A stretch of DNA of 64,000 nt from CAVVZJ01 sp963752755 (GCA_963752755.1 CAVVZJ010000006.1:124001-188000); one strand, 5' to 3'; shown: positions 1-8,520, counted from the first letter of the stretch. Notes: generated from the sequence alone by a model not told the origin. Made by a program: numbers and translations.

Positions 1-66
1 GGAGGACGATCGCTCGGGGGTTCGTCTTTTCCGACCTTGAGTCCGTAGTTTTCTTCTTCCCGAGAC

Positions 67-534
67 TCATACCACCAGCACCCCGTTCAACTCGTCCAGC
101 AACGGCCCCAGCTCCTCCCCGAAGAGGTCGTCCACCTTACCGAGCCCGCCCCGGAGGTTGAAGGGCACCGTGTCGAAGTCGTCCGGCTCGATGGCGAGGT
201 TGGCGGCGATGTGGTCGCGGATCAGGGCCAGCCATTCGCGCTGCTCGTCGGTGAAGCGGCGGCCCTGGCGCTCCTGATCGGCCAGCCAGGAGGCGAAGCG
301 GGCGGCGACCGTCTCGGCGAAGGGGACCAGCTCGCCCTCCTGATGGGTGGCGAAGCGGACGAGGGCGACGAGGTCGGTCAGGAGCCGACGAGAGCCGGCG
401 CCGCGGACGCGGGAGGCGTCGAGGGTCTCGTAGGCGCGCGCAGAGGGCCTCGGGGGTGGCGCCGAGCGGGGGGGCCTTGATCGCCTCGGCCAGGGCCTTG
501 ATGTCGGCGTGGCGGAGGCGGCCGGGTGGCATGC
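67..534 (-). pseudogene. hsdR: Type I restriction endonuclease R subunit, C-terminal fragment
   Basis: This is the last ~150 residues of a type I restriction motor subunit (EcoEI-type C-terminal region), which normally contacts the rest of the HsdRMS complex. Recognisable stretches are RHADIKALAEAIKAPP, then RRLLTDLVALVRFATHQ and FNLRGGLGKVDDLFGEEL, ending LNGVLVV before a TGA. The first stretch lies in a different reading frame from the rest, so there is a frameshift near 435. The N-terminal part of what looks like the same gene lies on the same strand at 2322-3374. The helicase middle, from the DECH box onward, is absent between them. The gene is non-functional as it stands. The assignment to the HsdR family is confident. 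That both ends once formed one gene is inferred from order and strand. Confidence 0.75.
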
Positions 535-707
535 TACGCCGTCCACTGATATGACCCGTGATCCGCCGTAATCCTCTCTGCACAAAGACTTTGGGTCGCC
601 GAGAGCGTTTCGGACTTTCGGAAGCCGGAATCGTTCAGGAGATTCCCGAAAACCCCAGAGAATTGGCCGTTTCTCGATGTCACACCCCTGTCACAGTGGA
701 CGGCATA

Positions 708-790
708 GGGTGGCATGCCCACGACTGCGTGGGCATGTTCGCAGCACGGTGGGCGTCCGACATGCCCACGCAGTCGTGGGCATGCCACCC
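708..790. repeat. REPIN-like double hairpin, copy A
   Basis: Positions 708-737 and 761-790 form a perfect 30-bp inverted repeat around a 23-base loop. Each arm is itself a near palindrome around CATGCCCACGA and TCGTGGGCATG, so the unit is two inverted palindromes facing each other, as in REPINs of other bacteria. A second, slightly diverged copy lies at 2053-2139 with a loop of the same length and similar sequence. Copy A starts 10 bases past the stop of the membrane protein gene at 801. It may act as a terminator or as a non-autonomous mobile repeat; the sequence alone does not decide which. Confidence 0.85.
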
Positions 791-800
791 GGCCCTGCCA

Positions 801-1635
801 TTATCCCCGCCCTCCGGCCTCGCTCTTGAGGCAGTCGAGCAGGTTTCCAAGGGCTTCCCGCGTCTTTAAGACCTCCGTGTTCATTTTGAGATGAAAGTGT
901 ACGTAAAATCTAAATAATTCAACATATTGTTCCCATCCTTCCGACTTGAGAAGCCTCTCGCGGAATTCGTAATAGCTGATGACGGAATCCTCCTGGTCCC
1001 AGACACTCTCGCCGATCAGGTCCTGCAGGTCATCGATGATCCCTGCCCCCGATCTTCCGTTCAGCTCATCGCGCACCTCCACGAGCAGCGAGACCACCTT
1101 CTTCCGCTTCGCTCTGCTAAGCTTCAACTGGCCGTGCTCCAACTCTCTCCGCACGCGCTGTGCGTATCCGAGATATCTGGCCGTCCTGTAGAGCGATATC
1201 GTGGCGCCATTCAGTTCGTGGATGCGCAGTTCTGACTTTATGCACCAGATGCGCTGTCTTGCGTGCCGCATCGGGGTCCGCTTTGAGGTTCGACAAATCC
1301 TCGATGGGCCCCGTGCTGCGGTCGAGCAGGTACAACTCGACGAAATCGCCACCCAGTGATGTCATGAGACATATGCTTCCCTTGTTGTCTTTCCAGGTAT
1401 AATTATCCCATTGAGATGCCGGAGGTTGTTTTTTGTACGTCTCGGCAAGCCCGGTTAACGTCGTTTGGAATTCTTCGGCCGCCTTGACGAGGGGCAACCA
1501 GCGGGACTGTTTCTCTTTTTCGCGCATTCGCCGCTGATCCAACCATTCCTTCAGGAGTATTCCGGCGACGCCGCCAACGAAGCCGCCGAGGAAGGAAAAC
1601 ACTATCTTAATCAAATCAGTCGTATTGCTATTCAT
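801..1635 (-). CDS. Small membrane-anchored hypothetical protein (one frameshift)
   Basis: No family is recognised. From an ATG at 1635 the product begins with a short polar stretch, then one hydrophobic segment (IVFSFLGGFVGGVAGILL, residues ~10-27), followed by a basic flank and a soluble domain. The reading continues in another frame after about 1240, where it becomes a helix-rich C-terminus containing GYAQRVRRELEHGQLKLSRA and VIDY-like acidic helices, ending at TAA 801. The two halves join without loss, so a single-base indel, biological or from sequencing, is the simplest reading. The gene lies between the two REPIN-like hairpins inside the wreck of hsdR. Its lower GC content than the surroundings suggests foreign origin. 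A type I signal-anchor topology is inferred. Confidence 0.5.
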
Positions 1636-2052
1636 GCCGTTGCCTGCAGAAATGTAAATCGGCCCCGTGGAGAACACCTGGGCGGGGTTACGGCCGCAGT
1701 GAGGGGATCATGCGGCAGTGCGCGTGTTGCTGTAACCGGAGTTCTTCGCGTTCATGCCGCAAGGTGGCGGGTCAGGGACCTGCCATAACCCTGATCGACA
1801 CGCCTCCAAAGCCACCCATCCAAGGCTGCGGAAAAACTTCGTATTGCTGCCGTCCAATTAATTTTCCATGTTATTGACGCACCGATGATGCGGACGAGCG
1901 ATTGTCATATCGCCTAAGCTTGCCCGTGCAGATAATAGCTCGCAAGAGTAAAGCGATCGATTTCCCGAGATTCTAGGGCAGCCGCCTGAAAAACGTCCAG
2001 CAATCACGATCGCAGATGGAGGTAGGTCTGCCGCACTATGAACTGCTGACGG
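1636..2052. other. Intergenic stretch without a supported gene
   Basis: About 420 bases between the membrane protein start and REPIN-like copy B. It is more AT-rich than its surroundings. No open frame with recognisable protein character was seen, and neither was an RNA gene. It probably contains the promoter of the membrane protein gene, but no clear sigma-70 boxes can be assigned. Confidence 0.5.
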
Positions 2053-2139
2053 CCGGGTAGCATGCCCACGACTTCGTGGGCGTGTTCGCAGTTCGTTGGG
2101 CGTCCGACATGCCCACGAAGTCGTGGGCATGCCACCCGG
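2053..2139. repeat. REPIN-like double hairpin, copy B
   Basis: The arms 2053-2084 and 2108-2139 are inverted repeats with two mismatches around a 23-base loop. The arms differ from copy A (708-790) mainly in the central dinucleotide of each palindrome, where this copy has a CGACTTCG core and copy A has CGACTGCG. The right arm cuts directly into a PIN-domain toxin gene fragment at 2140, so this repeat marks a rearrangement or insertion boundary. Confidence 0.85.
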
Positions 2140-2242
2140 CCCGGCTCAGCGTCGCCCAGACCCGAGTCGCCGCCTCGTGCCACTGGTCCGATCGTTCCAG
2201 GAGCGCCTGGATCCCCACGGTGTCGAGGAAGACGGCATTCAT
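2140..2242 (-). pseudogene. PIN-domain toxin, N-terminal fragment
   Basis: From ATG 2242 the product reads MNAVFLDTVGIQALLERSDQ and continues through WHEAATRVWATLSRAG before running into REPIN-like copy B. The early conserved Asp, the LLERSD segment and the following His/Ala helix match the start of VapC-type PIN RNases, which cleave RNA and are paired with an antitoxin. Only ~34 of the usual ~130 residues remain, so it cannot be active. The stop codon of the preceding frame overlaps its start, as in toxin-antitoxin operons. The PIN assignment from this short piece is probable, not certain. Confidence 0.55.
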
Positions 2243-2362
2243 GGCTGGTGCTGATCGTGACGCTCGGAGAGTTGAGAATCGCCCGTGTCCGCGGACTGGC
2301 TCAGCAGTTCATAGATGCGTCTCAGGTGCGGGGAAGGCCCTGTGGGCTCGCGGGCCGGCTTG
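2239..2362 (-). pseudogene. Probable antitoxin C-terminal remnant
   Basis: A frame ending at 2239 with HLRRIYELLSQSADTGDSQL overlaps the PIN-toxin ATG by four bases. That is the usual antitoxin-toxin arrangement. Its upstream end fuses directly to the hsdR break at about 2363, so only the last ~40 residues survive. The antitoxin role rests only on position and overlap; no DNA-binding motif remains. Confidence 0.35.
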
Positions 2363-3374
2363 AGATCCAATCGAACGTCTCGATGGGCAGGGCCGGATTG
2401 TACGCCACGGGCACCCGTTCGCGGGCGAGGTCGGCCATCGTGTCGAACTGCGAGCCTTCCTCCAGGGTGGGGTCGAGGTCGGGGTCGCCGCGGAGCATCG
2501 AGTAGAGGCGCTGGATGGTCGTGATGCAGACGCGGGAGACCGGGTCGAGGCGGTTGGAGCGGAGGTGCTGGACGTTGTACAACTCGGTGAACTTGCGGCC
2601 GTCGTCGGGGGTGGCGTACTGCTGGAATTCCTTGTACGCCTGGCGGCCGAGGTTGCCGCGATCGACGAGGAAGAGCACGCGGCGGGCGTCGGCGAACTTG
2701 ACCAGCCGGTAAATCGACGAGATGGCCGTGAACGTCTTGCCGCTGCCGGTGGCCATCTGGATCAGGGCCCTTTGCCGATCGGCGGCGAGCGACTCCTCCA
2801 GGTTGCGGACGGCTCGCTCCTGGGCCGGCCAGAGCCCGCGGGGGTCGAGCGGAGGCAGGGTGCGGAGCCGGCCGCGGAGCGTCGAGGGCGGGGCGTCGGA
2901 CGGGGGTGGCGAGCCGGCCAGGTGGGGCACGACCCGAGGCGTCGCGGCCAGCCAGGCGGCCAGCGTCTCGGGCCGGTGGAAGGTGAAGACCGGCCGGCTC
3001 CGCGGCTCGGGGTCGAGGCGGTTGGTGAATCGGGTCTCTCCCTCGGTCCCGACGCCCGTGCTCTGGTAGAGGAACGGCATGGGCCGGACCTGCGCCGGGT
3101 AGGAGTTGGGGAAGCCCTCGCTGTAGCGTTCGGCCTGGATCTCGACGCCGGTGAGGGTCGTTCCGACCTTCTTCGCCTCGATCACCCCGGCCGCCTTGCG
3201 ATCGACGAAGAGCAGGTAGTCGGCGAAGCCGTGCCCCGTCTTGAGCGGGAATTCGCGGACTGCCACTCCCCGACACGCCCCGAGATCGACCGCGTCGGCA
3301 TCCTGGACCGCCCAGCCGGCTTGCTCCAGGGCCGCGTCGATCCCTTCTTGGGCGCTCTGTTCGTTGGTGGTCAT
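2322..3374 (-). pseudogene. hsdR: Type I restriction endonuclease R subunit, N-terminal fragment
   Basis: From ATG 3374 about 337 residues match the N-terminus of HsdR. First comes the nuclease domain (GHGFADYLLFVDRKAAGVIE and AKK, the PD-(D/E)xK core). Then comes the start of the SF2 motor, with Walker A as QMATGSGKTFTAIS and the VLFLVDRGNLGRQA motif. Similarity stops after YNPALPIETFDWI, just before where the DECHRSIY motif should follow (about 2363). The last 13 residues are out of family. The C-terminal end of an HsdR lies at 67-534 on the same strand. No hsdM or hsdS is visible. The truncation leaves a nuclease domain with half a helicase, presumably inactive. Confidence 0.85.
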
Positions 3375-3666
3375 GAGTGGTGTACCGGGGCCGACCGCAT
3401 GGCCTCGTCATCGAAGGCTTGCATTCAGGTAGATTAGCAGACGGTTATGGGGACCGCCAGGATTTCGGGCGAGTTTGTGATCATCCGGTTCAGTTGGACT
3501 GGATCTCTCTAACCCCTGATATAATAAATTTATGCGGCCGGAATCGCTGGTCGGGCCGTTGAACAGAGCTCAAGCGTTTACGGAAAAACGGAGGATGTCG
3601 GGATCGGAACTCGGCCGGATCGAGCAAGCCGCTCGACCTCGGATTGGCGAAGGGGAGGGTCGGACG

Positions 3667-4263
3667 ATGGGCGGTCTGGGTTCGGGACGCTGGCAAGACG
3701 GATGGAGTCGGAGGCCGATCGTTGAGCGCAGCGACGGCATCCGGGCCGACCGCATCGCGAAGCCCGTGGACCTCGACCCGTCCGACGGGACACGCCTCCG
3801 CCTCCACATCGAAGCCAAACGCGATGATGGCAAGCGTGTTCAATCGGGGCCGTACACGATGGTGGCCGCAGCGTGTCGGTTCGGGGGCGTTCGCTGGTTC
3901 TGGCTCTGCCCCCACTGCGGGCGTCGCCGGATGTGGCTCTACCAGGCATGGAGTGGTTACTACTCGTGCCGCGAATGCCTCCGTCTGACCTACTGGAGCC
4001 GCCAGAAGAGTCGGGCCTACGACGGCATCATCCGCTCCATGCTGGCCAGCAGGATCGCGGAGCCGTTCTGGACGCCCTACCTGATGCGACGGGTGATGTT
4101 CGATCACGTCGGACGCAAACGGGGCCGCAAGTGGTGGAACTCGACGCTCCGGGCGGCTCAAGCATCGGGGATGCTCGACGAGACGATCCGACGGATGTTT
4201 TGGGCTCAGGGGCTGGACGAGCCAGCGGCGGCGGACTCGAAAACAGGAATGGAACAGGAATGA
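3667..4263 (+). CDS. GLGSGR-type zinc-ribbon hypothetical protein
   Basis: The start at 3667 gives MGGLGSGRWQDGWSRRPIVE, the usual opening of a family seen in planctomycete and proteobacterial mobile regions. The middle has a Cys4 zinc ribbon: CPHCGRRRMWLY around residue 84 and YSCRECLRLTYWSRQ around 103, followed by basic helices. The function is unknown; nucleic-acid binding is plausible from the ribbon and basic tail. The open frame extends upstream to 3532, but the extra residues lack family character. Its TGA overlaps the ATG of the next gene (4260), so the two are translationally coupled. Confidence 0.6.
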   Translation: MGGLGSGRWQDGWSRRPIVERSDGIRADRIAKPVDLDPSDGTRLRLHIEAKRDDGKRVQSGPYTMVAAACRFGGVRWFWLCPHCGRRRMWLYQAWSGYYSCRECLRLTYWSRQKSRAYDGIIRSMLASRIAEPFWTPYLMRRVMFDHVGRKRGRKWWNSTLRAAQASGMLDETIRRMFWAQGLDEPAAADSKTGMEQE

Positions 4264-4709
4264 GCGGGCACGAGCCCGAGGGGGAGGCGATGCCCTGGCA
4301 AGCTGGGCAATCCGGCAACCCGGCCAGGCAATTTCGACCCGGCCAGTCGGGCAACCCTCGGGGACGGCCGCGGCGTCCGTCCCTGACGACCCGGCTCGAC
4401 GTACTACTCGGTCATGTGACCGACGACGCCGAGTAGGCCGCGGACCTGATCCGGGGGCAACTCGAACGCGACACCGGCGAGGGGAAGACAGCGGCCGATC
4501 GGGTCGCCGAGGCGTTGGTCAAGCGGGCCATCGCCGGGGACTTCCAGGCCATCCGGATGATCTGGGATCGGCTCGAAGGCAAGGTGACGGCTCGGAATCC
4601 CGAACCGGACACGGGGCCGACTCCCCCGGCCCGGCTCGTGGTCCTTCGGGACTGGCGGGGTGAATGTCAGACCGGAGGCGGGGACGATGGCCAGACCGAC
4701 CAAGTTTGA
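4260..4709 (+). pseudogene. DUF5681-like protein interrupted by an in-frame TAG
   Basis: ATG 4260 opens a protein with the DUF5681 signature PGQSGNPRGRPRRPSL near residue 35. Such proteins commonly sit beside phage terminase or portal-type genes. A TAG at 4434-4436 stops it at 58 residues. The same frame resumes directly with ADLIRGQLERDTGEGKTAAD, then AIAGDFQAIRMIWDRLEGKV, the normal C-terminal half of the family. A single substitution (for example GAG to TAG) or a sequencing error explains this; no frame change is needed. It overlaps its upstream neighbour by four bases and the next gene slightly. Confidence 0.6.
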
Positions 4710-5262
4710 CTTCGACAAGTGGGAGCAGATCATCGCCCGGATGGCGGTGGGCGACTCCCGGGAGGAGGCGGCTCGGGCTGCTGGGGTCTGCCTCCGGACG
4801 CTGCAAGGCTGGCTCGCCCGGGGTCGGGCCGAACGCGAGAGCGGGCGTTACGGGCCTCTCGGGGACTTTGCCCGGGTTTTCGATCGCGTGGCCGAGTTCC
4901 AACGCCGCATCCGCGTGGATCTCGCCTCGGAACGCGAGAACGCTCGATCCGCCGAGCGCTGGCAGCGATTCAAAGCGGCCCGGGAACGCTGGTGGTTCGA
5001 GCGGCTCGGGCCGCTTCAGTTCTGGCACCAGCGGCTCAATTGGGCGATCGCGAACGACCGGCCGCGGGCCGAGGCGGAGGCCCGCGCCGAGCTGCTCAAG
5101 CTCATCGGCGGAGCAGGCCAGGCGGGCGAGAGCCAGGGCGGAGGCGGGCGGGTTATTGCATTAACCGGACACTCTAAAAAGGGCCGACACCGCACAAACC
5201 GTCCCCCGACGGAGGTCCGCTACAGGGCGTCCGGCATGTGGCCGGGAGCAACCTCATGGTAA
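4687..5262 (+). CDS. HTH protein, phage terminase-small-subunit-like
   Basis: From ATG 4687 the product opens MARPTKFDFDKWEQIIARMA, followed by SREEAARAAGVCLRTLQGWL, a helix-turn-helix that resembles small terminase subunits and related phage recruitment proteins. The rest is Arg/Glu-rich helix. The last ~35 residues (after about 5155) look like a random reading, so the natural C-terminus may have been lost. It follows the DUF5681 gene, which supports a phage- or element-derived cargo. The terminase role is an inference from the HTH and its neighbours; a DNA-binding adaptor of another kind is possible. Confidence 0.5.
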   Translation: MARPTKFDFDKWEQIIARMAVGDSREEAARAAGVCLRTLQGWLARGRAERESGRYGPLGDFARVFDRVAEFQRRIRVDLASERENARSAERWQRFKAARERWWFERLGPLQFWHQRLNWAIANDRPRAEAEARAELLKLIGGAGQAGESQGGGGRVIALTGHSKKGRHRTNRPPTEVRYRASGMWPGATSW

Positions 5263-5289
5263 CTGGATACCTCATGGAGCCGCCCGACG

Positions 5290-5505
5290 ATGCCCCAATG
5301 CCGCGCGATCTGCAAGGCGACCCGCCAGCAATGCCGACGACGGGCCGTGACCGGCCGGGCGGTCTGCGTCGTCCACGGCCGCATGCCCTCCTCCGCGACT
5401 CGGGCGGGCACGCCGGGCCGATCGTTTCCCCGCACCGGGCCCGAGGTTTGCGTCCGGGTCGGTCATCGCTCTTGGGATCTCGGCCTGTGGCCGCTGGGGA
5501 GGTGA
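5290..5505 (+). CDS. Short Cys/His protein, probably truncated
   Basis: The first 31 residues contain CRAICKATRQQCRRRAVTGR then AVCVVHGR. This spacing of Cys-Cys and Cys-His-Gly is seen in small phage- and element-associated proteins of unknown function. The remaining residues lack family features, so the gene is probably a remnant whose original 3' end is gone. It stops six bases before the start of the YaiI-like gene. Confidence 0.35.
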   Translation: MPQCRAICKATRQQCRRRAVTGRAVCVVHGRMPSSATRAGTPGRSFPRTGPEVCVRVGHRSWDLGLWPLGR

Positions 5506-5510
5506 CCCTG

Positions 5511-5966
5511 ATGGGGATCTACGTCGACGCCGACGCCTGCCCGGTCAAGGAGGAGACCTACCGGGTCGCCCGCCGTCACGGCGTCGAGGTCTTCGTCGTC
5601 GCAAACGCCATCCTCCGCGTGCCAGGCGAGGAACTGGTCCGGCTCGTGGTCGTGCGAGGCGGGTTCGACGCGGCCGACGATTGGATCGCGGAGCGGGTCG
5701 GCCGAGGCGACATCGTCGTGACGGCCGACATCCCGCTGGCCGACCGCTGCCTCAAGGCCGGGGCGTTCGTACTCGGCCCGAAGGGCCAGATGTTCACCGA
5801 GGACTCCATCGGCGAGGCGCTGGCGACCCGCGCCCTGCTCGACATGCTCCGCCAGTCCGGCCAATTCTTCGGGGGCCCAGCCCCGTTCGCCAAGGGGGAC
5901 CGGTCGCGGTTCCTCGCCAAGCTCGACGAGGTGCTCCACGCCGCCCGTCGGCTGCACCGGGGGTGA
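5511..5966 (+). CDS. YaiI/YqxD (DUF188, UPF0178) family protein
   Basis: A 151-residue protein with the family hallmarks: the opening IYVDADACPVKEETYRVA, the central DDWIAERVGRGDIVVTADIP, and LGPKGQMFTEDSIGEALATR. The length is normal for the family. DUF188 has a PIN-like fold with conserved Asp residues, but its substrate is unsettled. The start at 5511 is chosen because the upstream in-frame sequence has no family similarity. It appears intact and is transcribed toward the hydrolase gene 112 bases downstream. Confidence 0.9.
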   Translation: MGIYVDADACPVKEETYRVARRHGVEVFVVANAILRVPGEELVRLVVVRGGFDAADDWIAERVGRGDIVVTADIPLADRCLKAGAFVLGPKGQMFTEDSIGEALATRALLDMLRQSGQFFGGPAPFAKGDRSRFLAKLDEVLHAARRLHRG

Positions 5967-6078
5967 GGCCGTTCGCGCGGGGGGGTGGTGCTCGGTCGGC
6001 TCGCCTCGATAGCATCGTCCGTAGAGGATCGGGGGGCCGGGCGTCCGGTTTCGGGATCTCGACTCCAGGGAGGTTGTC

Positions 6079-7068
6079 ATGGGCATCCACGCGGCCGGCA
6101 TCCTGACGCTCACCCTGCTCGCCGCCGGTCCGGACCCGACGCCCGCCGTCGGCCCCGACGAGTTCCGGCGCTGGTTCGACCGGGCGGTGGAGGGTCGGCT
6201 CCGCATCTCCGAGGAGGTCCGGGAGCGGGCCCGCGGGCTCCGTTACGTCTTCGTGGGCGGCCTGCACAACGAGCGGATGCCCGGCTACTTCGCCCAGAAC
6301 GTCGCCGAACTGGAGGCCCTCGGCGTCCCGCGCGCGGCGATCCACGTGATCCAACCCAGCTCGCACTCCGACTTCGCCGAGAACCTCGACGCGATCCGCG
6401 CCGGGTTCCTCGACGCCGCGGCGGCCGGGCCCGAGCGGCTGGTCGTCGTCGCACACAGCCGGGGCGCCTGCGATGCCCTGGCCTTCGCTCTGCACGAGCC
6501 GGCGTTCGTCCGCGACCGCGTCGCCGCGCTGTTCCTCGTCCAGGGGCCGTTCGGCGGCACGGGCCTGGCCGACTACGTCGTCGGTGAGGGCGAGCCGATG
6601 GATCGGCGGATGTCCCCGCGCGCCCGGATCGTGGCGAGAGTGGCCGTCGGCCTGGAGCGGTCGGCGCTCCGCCGGGGCCGGTACGCCGGCCTGGAAGAAC
6701 TCACCCTGGACGCCGCCCGCGGATTCTGGCGTCATGAGCTGGAGGCGAACGCCGACGCGATCCCCGTCGTCGGGCCTCGCACGTTCTTCGTCGAGGCGGT
6801 GTGCCCGCCGTCGCGGCAACGCCTGCTGCGCAAGCCGCTGGCCCGCTATCTGTCCACCTCCTACGGTCCGAACGACGGGGTCGTCGTCGAGTCGGACCAG
6901 TCGCTCGAGGGCCTGGGCACCCGCCTCGGTCCGCTCGTGGTCGGGCACGCCGATCTGACGAATCAATTCCCGGCCGCTCGGGCGCAACGCAAGCTCCGGC
7001 GTGCCTTGATCCGGGCGATCGTCATGGCCGTCGGCCGGGACGAGCCGAGCGGGTCGCATGGGGGTTGA
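6079..7068 (+). CDS. Secreted alpha/beta-hydrolase (lipase-like)
   Basis: The first ~22 residues form a signal peptide (GIHAAGILTLTLLAAGPDPT). An alpha/beta-hydrolase core follows. The nucleophile elbow is VVVAHSRGACDALAFAL with Ser in an S-R-G-A setting. A candidate acid lies in SYGPNDGVVVESD and a candidate His in LVVGHADL, in the usual Ser-Asp-His order. The region before the elbow (PRAAIHVIQPSSHSDFAENL) resembles the oxyanion-side strand of serine esterases. The substrate is unknown and an extracytoplasmic location is inferred. The gene is intact, 329 residues, and stands alone between the DUF188 gene and a short minus-strand gene. Confidence 0.65.
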   Translation: MGIHAAGILTLTLLAAGPDPTPAVGPDEFRRWFDRAVEGRLRISEEVRERARGLRYVFVGGLHNERMPGYFAQNVAELEALGVPRAAIHVIQPSSHSDFAENLDAIRAGFLDAAAAGPERLVVVAHSRGACDALAFALHEPAFVRDRVAALFLVQGPFGGTGLADYVVGEGEPMDRRMSPRARIVARVAVGLERSALRRGRYAGLEELTLDAARGFWRHELEANADAIPVVGPRTFFVEAVCPPSRQRLLRKPLARYLSTSYGPNDGVVVESDQSLEGLGTRLGPLVVGHADLTNQFPAARAQRKLRRALIRAIVMAVGRDEPSGSHGG

Positions 7069-7111
7069 ACGCGCGTCCGACGCGCGCCCAGGCCGTATGG
7101 ACAGGAGCTTG

Positions 7112-7423
7112 CTATCCCGGCGAGGGCGTCGATTCCACCGTGAAGGTGATCCGGCCGTCCTCGAGCTGCTTGTCCACGTCGAGGACGGCGTGCCGGCGGC
7201 CGGTGCCGGGATGCTCGACCTCGAGGGCGTCGTCGTCGCGGTGCCGGCCCAGGAGCTGCCCCAGTGTCATCCCGCTGTCGTGGGCGGTTCGCTCGTCCTG
7301 CTTCGCCACGAAGACGCGCAGCGCGTCGAACTGCTCGGGGGTCATCCCCCGCATCTCGGTCTGCTCGATCTTGTATCGCGTGAGGGCGTGGAAGAACGTG
7401 TGCCCGCCGGTCGATCGCCACAT
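7112..7423 (-). CDS. Hypothetical protein, 103 residues
   Basis: No family is recognised. The product is soluble and rich in Asp, Glu and Arg. The N-terminal half carries a helix (MTPEQFDALRVFVAKQDERT) and the C-terminal half looks beta-rich (HAVLDVDKQLEDGRITFTVE). It has no signal peptide or membrane segment. It is convergent with the hydrolase gene and isolated from other minus-strand genes. Confidence 0.45.
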   Translation of the reverse strand: MWRSTGGHTFFHALTRYKIEQTEMRGMTPEQFDALRVFVAKQDERTAHDSGMTLGQLLGRHRDDDALEVEHPGTGRRHAVLDVDKQLEDGRITFTVESTPSPG

Positions 7424-7578
7424 GATGCGGCCCCTCCGTCCAGAGATGTGACGTTCATTCTAGCCGACGCGGGGGCGTGGGCGAAGGAGCTAGGCATCCT
7501 GGATGCTCGACCTCCGCCCTTTATTTCGATAGACTTCGAATGAGGCGAGCGGGGCAATCACACGGGTGTAGCACAACG

Positions 7579-7694
7579 ATGGGCATCGAGTTCCGGCGAG
7601 ATCGGCCCTACTTCTACCGCAAGGAACGCCGCGGCGGGCGGGTCGTGTCGGTGTACGTCGGGGGCGGTGAGGTCGGCGCCCTGGCGGCTCAACG
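7579..7694 (+). pseudogene. 5' part of a gene split by IS66
   Basis: ATG 7579 opens MGIEFRRDRPYFYRKERRGG, a basic start seen in small planctomycete proteins of unknown function. The frame is cut by the IS66 left end at 7695. The same frame resumes exactly at 11127-11134 after the element: joining the two parts through one copy of the GCTCAACG duplication gives an uninterrupted reading. See the 3' part at 11127-11879. Confidence 0.8.
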
Positions 7695-7849
7695 GTGTCC
7701 TTCCGGCAGGCGTGTAAAAAGTGATTCCCGCGGCTGACGGCCTGGGAGATCGGATGCTGGCGTGGCAGGATTCTCGGCGGCCTTCGGTGAATTCTGGGCG
7801 AGAGCGGGAGGCAGCGCTCCCCGTTGGCGGGCGTTGACCGGCCGGCCGG

Positions 7850-8446
7850 CTATCGTGCTCCGGTCTCCTGGAAGCGCTTTCGCAACGATTCAAGGGCCTC
7901 ACAGGCGATGAAGCCTACGCGGTCCTTCTCGAGCATCGCCGAGCACCAAGCGATCACCTCGGCCGCAGGCAGGTCGCTCTTTTCGAGAGCCTTGAGGACC
8001 ACGTTCAAGCAGTCTTCAATGTCCCCGGTCATCAGGCCTTCGTCGCTCATCTCGACCTGATAGCTTCCTTCCTTCATCAACTCCAACGAGAGCTCCATGG
8101 CCAGCCGCAGTTGGCCCGAATCGATCAGGCGGCCCAGGTTCCTCTTCACCTCGCCGTAGGCATCGTCGTCGTAGTCGAAGTTGCGGTTGATCTGGCGCTC
8201 ATCGAAGTCAGTCGCGTCGGCGATGGCCAGCCGCGTCGCGGTGACCAACTCGTCGGCTGTCGTCGCCACCTCAAACCGAGCGGTGAGCTGCCGGAGGATC
8301 CCCCGGTCCGCCTGGGCCAGTTCCACCAGGACTTCCACCAGCTCCGCTTTGGTTCGCCTGGCCAGCGCCTGGCGTAGCGTGGCCATAGGGCCGAGTGGCT
8401 TCCGGGATGGGACCGCTTTCCTGGGCTTGGAGGGGCGCTTCGGCAT
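7850..8446 (-). CDS. IS66 passenger gene, hypothetical
   Basis: A 198-residue protein starting MPKRPSKPRKAVPSRKPLGP. It has a basic, low-complexity N-terminus and a helical body (RRTKAELVEVLVELAQADRG; VKRNLGRLIDSGQLRLAMEL) ending RKRFQETGAR. It lies inside the IS66 ends, downstream of tnpC and on the same strand, so it is cargo of the element. Similar helical proteins annotated as hypothetical or SWIM-type-associated occur elsewhere, but no function can be assigned from the sequence. The alpha-helical repeats suggest a protein-binding scaffold. The start is set at the ATG because the upstream in-frame sequence is non-coding in character. Confidence 0.6.
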   Translation of the reverse strand: MPKRPSKPRKAVPSRKPLGPMATLRQALARRTKAELVEVLVELAQADRGILRQLTARFEVATTADELVTATRLAIADATDFDERQINRNFDYDDDAYGEVKRNLGRLIDSGQLRLAMELSLELMKEGSYQVEMSDEGLMTGDIEDCLNVVLKALEKSDLPAAEVIAWCSAMLEKDRVGFIACEALESLRKRFQETGAR

Positions 8447-8520
8447 GGCCTCGATTCCGCGTGTCGTTACGTTCGGCAATGGCGGCTCGACTCGTCCGGC
8501 ACAGCCCGATTCATCAACGA

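Noticed and set aside
708..2139. The two hairpin repeats as a CRISPR or attachment-site pair
   Set aside because: Only two copies 1.3 kb apart with a gene between them and internal palindromes; no spacers and no recombinase nearby. A REPIN-like description fits better.
2239..3411. A 390-codon minus-strand frame over hsdR
   Set aside because: Arg/Pro-rich out-of-frame reading; only its last ~40 residues, after the hsdR break, look like real protein and are listed separately as an antitoxin remnant.
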